This document shows, in pieces, positions 24,778 to 28,088 of a stretch of DNA of 28,088 bases. Position 1 is the stretch's first letter. The number at the start of each line of letters is the position of its first letter. The stretch covers positions 1 to 28,088 of the IMG/VR virus record IMGVR_UViG_3300037226_000066, one strand, 5' to 3'. The position numbers and the translations under genes were made by a program. Below the pieces are notes generated by a model that was given only the letters and a program-made list of their open reading frames with translations, was not told where the DNA came from and ran no database searches. Origin of the DNA: a virus.

Positions 24778-24943
24778 GATCGTGTACCTCAAAGGAACCA
24801 CGACCGAAAAAGAGCGTCAACAAATCGGCGAGTGATTGCAGGCAGTTAGACGACATAGCTCAATTGCCACTTGAACAATTGCGCGAGGTTACAATGCGCG
24901 TTGCTTTACAAACGTAGAAACGACGTATAACGTAGCGTCTCGC
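24778..24943. promoter_or_regulatory. Divergent intergenic region, likely promoters
   Basis: This separates the leftward late operon from rightward genes and is visibly AT-richer than its surroundings. It has CAATTG twice (about 24861 and 24876) and ACGTA three times (24912, 24923, 24930). On the + strand a TATAAC -10-like box at 24926-24931 has TTTACA as a possible -35 at 24905, with a short 15-base spacer. If used, transcription would begin within a few bases of ATG 24944, giving an almost leaderless message. No convincing sigma-70-like promoter is seen for the minus strand. Confidence 0.35.
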
Positions 24944-25297
24944 ATGGCCACAAACTCACCGCCGGCCGCTGTCATTCGAGCCGCGAGAACACTTGAACGC
25001 TACGAGGTGCGCGAGCTGCTGAGGGTCGCGCCGAATCGGGATGCCAGCCTCGTGGGGCCGGCCCGGCTACTCGATGCGCTCAGAGCCTGGCGCGCGGTGT
25101 TTGATCCGCCGAAGGTACGTGTCCGGCGGTTCGACATCGCTGCGCTGAAGCGCGCTCGCGGCTATTCACTTGGGGCGCGCGCAGGCGATGGCGGCGAAAC
25201 TGGTAAGGGTGCCGGCTCGCAAGGTGCAGGACACCGTGGGCCGCTCGCGCAAGTACGAGGCGGTCGACGCTCCGCTCTTGTTCCCGAAGTGAAGTAA
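24944..25297 (+). CDS. Unknown protein, possibly frame-disrupted
   Basis: The open frame encodes 117 residues. The first 70 (AARTLERYEVRELLRVAPN ... VRVRRFDIAALKRARGY) look like a normal helical protein. The rest (GARAGDGGETGKGAGSQGAG onward) is Gly/Arg-rich and unlike protein, while the +1 frame over the same bases is protein-like. This suggests that the true C-terminus lies in the other frame, through a one-base indel, programmed shift or sequence error near 25150-25165. There is no ribosome-binding site before ATG 24944, consistent with a very short leader. The function is unknown. Confidence 0.45.
   Translation: MATNSPPAAVIRAARTLERYEVRELLRVAPNRDASLVGPARLLDALRAWRAVFDPPKVRVRRFDIAALKRARGYSLGARAGDGGETGKGAGSQGAGHRGPLAQVRGGRRSALVPEVK
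25149..25292 (+). CDS. Alternative-frame coding segment downstream of 24944 gene
   Basis: After a TGA at 25146-25148 this frame reads ALAAIHLGRAQAMAAKLVRV, then PARKVQDTVGRSRKYEAVDA and PLLFPK, ending at TGA 25290-25292. The amino-acid mix is much more natural than the overlapping frame. It could be the displaced C-terminus of the 24944 gene, or an independent 34-residue gene from ATG 25188 without a visible ribosome-binding site. Confidence 0.4.
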   Translation, partial: SALAAIHLGRAQAMAAKLVRVPARKVQDTVGRSRKYEAVDAPLLFPK

Positions 25298-25330
25298 CCA
25301 GTCCGGTCGATGGTGACCTGGCCGCGCAAT

Positions 25331-25364
25331 CGGTCCGCGGTTTTCGGGCTGAATTCACGGACCG
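25331..25364. promoter_or_regulatory. Inverted repeat upstream of HTH gene
   Basis: CGGTCCG at 25331-25337 and CGGACCG at 25358-25364 are perfect inverted copies with a 20-base spacer. They lie 36 bases before the preferred start of the HTH gene. This could be an operator for autoregulation or a leader hairpin. The 7-bp length is modest, so chance is possible. Confidence 0.3.
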
Positions 25365-25399
25365 TACGCCATTTTCACGAGCGCGAGAAGGTGCGCGTG

Positions 25400-25621
25400 A
25401 TGTTGGACATGAGTGATACGTCATCGTCAAGTTGCAGAGCCTTCCTGAGCGATACGCAGATCGCGGAGCTGCTCGCCGTGCCCGTCGCGACCGTCGGGTG
25501 GTGGCGCCGGGTTGGTAAGCTGCCCTATCTGCGGGTCGGCCGCTACCCACGCGTGCGTCGCGCCGATTTCGACGCTTTCCTTGAGGCGCGGACGGTGCCG
25601 AGGTCGAGGGTCCGGCCGTGA
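25400..25621 (+). CDS. Small HTH DNA-binding protein (excisionase / MerR-type)
   Basis: This is a 73-residue protein started at ATG 25400 (MLDMSDTSS); ATG 25409 is possible and the frame is open back to 25310. The core reads FLSDTQIAELLAVPVATVGW, then WRRVGKLPYLRVGRYPRVRR, then ADFDAFLEA. This is the standard winged-helix pattern of excisionase-like (HTH_17) proteins: 'L-t--eia--L-vs--Tv--w---G-lP---vG---r--r-dl--fl'. Such proteins bind DNA as Xis factors or small repressors. The gene overlaps the CHC2 gene by four bases (GTGA), so the two are co-translated. Regulation of the adjoining divergent region is plausible but not shown. Confidence 0.75.
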   Translation: MLDMSDTSSSSCRAFLSDTQIAELLAVPVATVGWWRRVGKLPYLRVGRYPRVRRADFDAFLEARTVPRSRVRP

Positions 25622-25989
25622 GCCTCGCGGATTTGTCAGACAGAGCCCGAGAACTGCGCCGTCTTCTGGTTGATGCGCGCGACGTTTGCCATCGCCTTGG
25701 GCTCGACGAATCGGCCAGGCCGCAGGCAAGGGGATTGCTCATTCCATGCCCCTGGCACAGTGAGCGCACCCCGAGTTGCTCCGTGCGATGCGGAGCCGAT
25801 GGAACGCTCGCCGTCCACTGTTTTGGCTGTGACGTTGGCGGCGATGTTTTCGATCTCGTCGCGGCGGCGCACGAATGCCAAGGCCGTCGCTATGCGGAAG
25901 AGAGCCGCGAAGAAGCTGCGGATGCCTTGACATCGCGCCACGCCTTCCACCGGGCCCGGGCCGCCTTGCGCGCGCGCTTCTTTCGCTGA
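25618..25989 (+). CDS. Stand-alone CHC2 zinc-finger (primase-type) protein
   Basis: This is a 123-residue protein starting at GTG 25618 within the HTH gene's end. Residues 44-71 carry the zinc ligands C44-x2-H47 and C68-x2-C71 in the setting IPCPWHSERTPSCSV...VHCFGCDVGGDVFDLV. This is the CHC2 zinc ribbon at the N-terminus of DnaG-type primases, which recognises template DNA. The catalytic TOPRIM domain is absent: the protein ends about 50 residues after the ribbon in an Arg-rich helix. It may act with a primase polypeptide encoded elsewhere, or as an independent DNA-binding factor. The last 100 bases overlap a convergent gene. Confidence 0.75.
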   Translation: MSLADLSDRARELRRLLVDARDVCHRLGLDESARPQARGLLIPCPWHSERTPSCSVRCGADGTLAVHCFGCDVGGDVFDLVAAAHECQGRRYAEESREEAADALTSRHAFHRARAALRARFFR

Positions 25990-26081
25990 GCCGGCGTGAG
26001 CTTCGCGGCGCTGGCCTTGCCGCCCTTCGATGCGCCCAGCTTGGCCAGCACGCGAGCGGCATTGGTGGTAGCGGTCGTCAC
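25890..26081 (-). CDS. Small basic 'KGG'-type protein
   Basis: This is a 63-residue protein starting at GTG 26081 in a four-base overlap (GTGA) with the upstream gene. The sequence LAKLGASKGGKASAAKLTPA followed by QRKKRARKAARARWKAW belongs to a common type of very small basic phage/bacterial protein with 'LG--KGGKARA--L---R---A-KAA-ARW'. Its role is unknown; nucleic acid binding is plausible from the charge. Its 3' end overlaps the end of the convergent CHC2 gene by 100 bases, so either gene may be slightly misread there. Confidence 0.6.
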   Translation of the reverse strand: MTTATTNAARVLAKLGASKGGKASAAKLTPAQRKKRARKAARARWKAWRDVKASAASSRLSSA

Positions 26082-26287
26082 AGGGGAGCCTTGTTACCGC
26101 CGGTCCACCCCGGTGGGCAACCATTCCACGATGGCGGATCGGGCGGTGGGAGGACGTCGCCATAGTCTGGCATCGGGACAGCGGCCACGCGCATCCCCAT
26201 CTCCGCGGCCCGCGCTTCAGCCACGGCACGATCGTCCCATGCGGAGTCGGGGCCGGTGATACAGTGGACGACGTAGATGGTCTTCAT
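26078..26287 (-). CDS. Small 69-residue protein, unknown
   Basis: ATG 26287 overlaps the stop of the methyltransferase gene (ATGA); the longer upstream frame lies inside that gene. The product starts with a beta strand (MKTIYVVHCITGPDSAWDD), then a helix (RAVAEARAAEMGMRVAAVP), and ends in a Pro/Gly/Trp-rich tail (DPPSWNGCPPGWTGG). No family is recognised. Translational coupling suggests a link with the methyltransferase. Confidence 0.6.
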   Translation of the reverse strand: MKTIYVVHCITGPDSAWDDRAVAEARAAEMGMRVAAVPMPDYGDVLPPPDPPSWNGCPPGWTGGNKAPL

Positions 26288-26982
26288 GGGGTGCACACGA
26301 TGTCGTACTCGTGCTTCCCGTCGGCTGGGTTGAACGGCGCGCCCGTCCTGATGTCGGCACACCGCGGGTACTCCAGCCACAGCAGCTCCTGCCACAGGTC
26401 GCGGATCGTGAACCCGGCCGCGGCCAGTCCGGACTGGTGCACCTCCATGACCATGATGGGACGACACCGTAGAATCGTCAGGCGAGCCCCGCGCAGCGCC
26501 AGTACCTCGTGTCCTTCGACGTCCCACTTGATCAACGCAGGCGACAGACCGAGACTGTCCAGTGGGATGACCTTGATCGGCACGTCGCCACCGGCCGCAA
26601 TCTGGCTTGCTCCGACGTTGCTGCTCTTCGCGATGGTCAAGTCAGCCTCGCGGTCGCTCAGCCCGCAGTTGTACATCCGCACGTTCAAGCCGCCGCAGTT
26701 CTCCCGCAGACACGCGAAGCTCTCGGGCTGCGGCTCGAATGCATGAACCAACTCGGCCTTGGTGGCGTACAGTGCCGCGTGGTCGCCCAGTGAGGTGCCA
26801 GCATCCACGACAGTCGAGCCCTCGGGAATGAGCTTTAGCACTAACTCCGCCAGGCCCGCGCGGTCGGCGTCGAGCCGCTTGTCTTCTTCGATCCACCGGC
26901 TCAGGTGCGTGTCGTCTTTGAGGATTGCGATCTGCTGCTCGCCTTCCTTGCCGGGGATTGTGCCGGACACGTGGATGATCAT
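26284..26982 (-). CDS. FkbM-family methyltransferase
   Basis: This is a 232-residue protein started at ATG 26982 (MIIHVSGTIPG), which has a weak GAGAT site. Residues 58-73 (VVDAGTSLGDHAALYA) are the SAM-binding motif I. HAFEPQPESFACLREN at about 80-95 is the second strand with its acidic ribose ligand. IKWDVEGHEVLALRGA at 151-166 is the FkbM hallmark 'iK-DvEG-E--vL-Ga', followed by MVMEVH. FkbM enzymes O-methylate sugars and small molecules. In phages they often accompany glycosyltransferases, and one begins at the right end of this window, so modification of glycans or virion proteins is plausible. The substrate is unknown. Confidence 0.85.
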   Translation of the reverse strand: MIIHVSGTIPGKEGEQQIAILKDDTHLSRWIEEDKRLDADRAGLAELVLKLIPEGSTVVDAGTSLGDHAALYATKAELVHAFEPQPESFACLRENCGGLNVRMYNCGLSDREADLTIAKSSNVGASQIAAGGDVPIKVIPLDSLGLSPALIKWDVEGHEVLALRGARLTILRCRPIMVMEVHQSGLAAAGFTIRDLWQELLWLEYPRCADIRTGAPFNPADGKHEYDIVCTP

Positions 26983-27030
26983 GGGTTCATCTCGCTTGGC
27001 ATAGGCATAGCGACATGATACGCTTCGCAT
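26983..27030. promoter_or_regulatory. Short divergent intergenic region
   Basis: The 48 bases between the leftward methyltransferase start and the rightward small regulator start must hold at least one promoter. It contains a tandem GGCATA-GGCATA and a TGATAC -10-like box, but no clear -35. The 43-residue ribbon-helix-helix-like protein encoded beside it is a candidate local repressor. This is inference from layout. Confidence 0.3.
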
Positions 27031-27162
27031 ATGGAAAAGCACCTACTATCTTTTTCGAAGCCGGCCGACACGTGGTTGCGCAAGGAGGCCGCCCGCCTAG
27101 GAATACCGCTGACGGAGCTGGTGCGAAGGCTCGTGGATGAAAAGCGAGTGGCTAGCCGATGA
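27031..27162 (+). CDS. 43-residue ribbon-helix-helix-like regulator
   Basis: ATG 27031 opens a 43-codon frame: MEKHLLSFSKPADTWLRKEA, then ARLGIPLTELVRRLVDEKRV, then ASR. A short N-terminal strand (LLSFSKP) followed by two helices (ADTWLRKEAARLG and PLTELVRRLVDEK) is the CopG/Arc ribbon-helix-helix layout, in which paired strands read DNA. It ends in an ATGA overlap with the HNH gene, so the two form one translational unit. No strong ribosome-binding site is visible. Autoregulation of this unit is plausible. Confidence 0.65.
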   Translation: MEKHLLSFSKPADTWLRKEAARLGIPLTELVRRLVDEKRVASR

Positions 27163-27845
27163 GGATCTGCATCTGCGATAACGAATCCGTGCGTCTCTCG
27201 AAAATCAGGCAGCGTTTCTTTGCGAAGACGAAGCTTGCCGATTCCATCAGACCGGGCATGACGACTCCGTGCCTGGAATGGCAGGCGGCGCTGGATCATC
27301 ATGGGTATGGGAGACTCAGCAGCCGTCTAGGACGCGTCGGCAGCTGGGAAAGTGCCCACCGCGTAGCATGGGAGTTGGCTCACGGTCCAATCCCCGAGGG
27401 GCTGAAGGTGCTGCACAAATGCGACAACCCGCCCTGTGTTGCCGATGAGCACTTGTTTCTCGGAACGATGAAGGACAATACCAGGGACATGATGGCGAAG
27501 GGCCGGCAAAGTGCTCCGCCTCATTTCTGCGGCGAAGAGCACTGGTCACGTCGGCGCCCGGATCGCATAGTGCGCGGCGATGCGCATTGGTCCCACTTAC
27601 ACCCAGAGCGCATGGCGCGCGGAGAACACAGCGGCTCACGCTTGCATCCGGAGTCTCGCCCACGCGGAGAAGGGCACAGTAGATCCAAACTGACCGATGA
27701 GAAGGTGCGCTCTGTCTTCCAGCTTCGCGCCCAAGGATGGACCGTACTTCGACTTGCCGCCGACTTCGGGGTGTGTGTTAGGAACATCTACGACATCCTC
27801 GCTCGCAAGACGTGGAAACACGTGGAATTGGAGGTGCAATCTTGA
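27159..27845 (+). CDS. HNH homing-type endonuclease with tandem repeats and C-terminal HTH
   Basis: This is a 228-residue protein. The HNH core runs from AHRVAWELAHG (H67) through LHKCDNPPCVADEHLFLGT (H86, C88, D89, N90, C93, H98) to DNTRDMMAKGR (N107). This is the 'HR--w-l-hG-ip-g--v-H-CdnP-CvnpeHL-lgT--dN--Dm--kGR' form common in phage homing endonucleases. Residues 125-169 are three 15-residue repeats beginning G-E/D, similar in style to NUMOD-type DNA-contacting motifs. Residues about 178-215 (LTDEKVRSVFQLRAQGWTVL, then RLAADFGVCVRNIYDILA) are a helix-turn-helix. Catalytic residues look intact. It overlaps its neighbours by four bases on each side. Confidence 0.85.
   Translation: MRICICDNESVRLSKIRQRFFAKTKLADSIRPGMTTPCLEWQAALDHHGYGRLSSRLGRVGSWESAHRVAWELAHGPIPEGLKVLHKCDNPPCVADEHLFLGTMKDNTRDMMAKGRQSAPPHFCGEEHWSRRRPDRIVRGDAHWSHLHPERMARGEHSGSRLHPESRPRGEGHSRSKLTDEKVRSVFQLRAQGWTVLRLAADFGVCVRNIYDILARKTWKHVELEVQS
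27531..27665 (+). repeat. Three tandem 45-bp (15-residue) repeats in HNH gene
   Basis: These encode GEEHWSRRRPDRIVR, GDAHWSHLHPERMAR and GEHSGSRLHPESRPR; a fourth, partial unit begins GEGHSRSK. Key positions are G1, the acidic residue at 2 (and E/A at 3), S5 or S6, P9 and R15. The unit probably wraps along DNA between the nuclease core and the HTH. Confidence 0.8.
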
Positions 27846-28088
27846 AAATTTTCTGTGTGGGTTTCCCACACACTCAGACCATCGACCCGCGCGACGAAGA
27901 GCTGATCAACCTGTGCCCGTTCACCGAACAGGTCTGGTACTTCGCCAAGATGATGGTCGACCGCGGGCACGAGGTCATTCACATCGGCATGCCGGGTAGC
28001 AACCCGCCCAAGGGCTGCGAGCACATCGACGCCATGACGGACGACTGGTGGCGCATCCTGTACGGCACCCGCGACAAGCTCGACCCGT
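27842..28088 (+). CDS. Probable glycosyltransferase, N-terminal part
   Basis: The frame is open from TTG 27842 to the window edge (82 codons). The TTG start is supported by a strong GGAGGTG ribosome-binding site seven bases upstream and a TTGA overlap with the HNH stop. The next in-frame ATG is far inside. The product starts KIFCVGFPHTQTIDPRDEEL (first Rossmann strand), then has CPFTEQVWYFAKMMVDRGHE (helix) and VIHIGMPGSNPP (second strand). This is the opening of GT-B fold glycosyltransferases, many of which occur in large phages. Acceptor and donor cannot be seen. The call is by fold pattern and the truncated part would be needed to confirm it. Confidence 0.55.
   Translation, partial: MKIFCVGFPHTQTIDPRDEELINLCPFTEQVWYFAKMMVDRGHEVIHIGMPGSNPPKGCEHIDAMTDDWWRILYGTRDKLDP
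27854..27872 (+). other. Perfect 8-bp hairpin just inside the glycosyltransferase gene
   Basis: TGTGTGGG TTT CCCACACA forms a perfect inverted repeat with a three-base loop, 12 bases after the TTG start codon. In RNA it would be a stable hairpin close to the initiation site and could lower or couple translation. It could also be a protein-binding palindrome next to the HNH gene. Confidence 0.6.

Noticed and set aside
1-28088. CRISPR arrays, insertion sequences, integrase or attachment sites
   Set aside because: No regularly spaced repeats, transposase or recombinase motifs, or terminal inverted repeats were seen. The only repeats are within genes.

Overview
The window is part of the genome of a GC-rich tailed bacteriophage (or prophage) with a contractile tail, i.e. 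myovirus morphology. The host cannot be named from the sequence. The evidence is a densely packed set of virion genes that includes a tail sheath, tail tube, tape measure, baseplate spike, baseplate hub and baseplate J protein. Many adjacent genes overlap by 1-4 bases (ATGA, TGATG, GTGA), as is usual for phage late operons.

Layout. (1) Bases 1-24777 are one leftward (minus-strand) late operon, read from right to left. It begins with several small head-region proteins (24777-22611), then a scaffold-like protein (22592-21750) and the major capsid protein (21699-20275). A roughly 530-base stretch without a convincing gene follows (20270-19740), which I interpret as a large structured RNA. Next come neck and connector genes (19737-16774), sheath (16770-14932), tube (14916-14476), a tail-assembly chaperone pair joined by a -1 frameshift (14447-13912), tape measure (13893-12076), a LysM baseplate protein, a hub and a spike (12076-7816), further baseplate proteins including J (7807-4372), and tail fibre/appendage proteins at the left end, the last cut by the window edge. 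No terminase, portal or head protease is present, so packaging genes must lie elsewhere. (2) Bases 24778-24943 are a divergent intergenic region. (3) Rightward genes at 24944-25989 encode an unknown protein with a possible frame disruption, a small excisionase-type HTH protein and a stand-alone CHC2 zinc-finger (primase-type) protein. (4) Leftward genes at 26982-25890 encode an FkbM-type methyltransferase and two small proteins. (5) Rightward genes from 27031 to the end encode a 43-residue ribbon-helix-helix-like protein, an HNH homing-type endonuclease with tandem 15-residue repeats, and the start of a probable glycosyltransferase.

The most interesting item is the structured RNA between the capsid gene and the next gene. 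It contains about a dozen local hairpins, three of them closed by C(UUCG)G loops, and a 10-bp helix enclosing a 6-bp hairpin. Three G-U wobble pairs work only on the minus strand, the strand of the late transcript. This resembles the 'ornate' phage RNAs GOLLD and ROOL in style, but I cannot assign it to either. The second strong result is a complete -1 frameshift cassette (T TTT TTA) in the tail chaperone gene. It reveals a 58-codon extension that has no start codon of its own.
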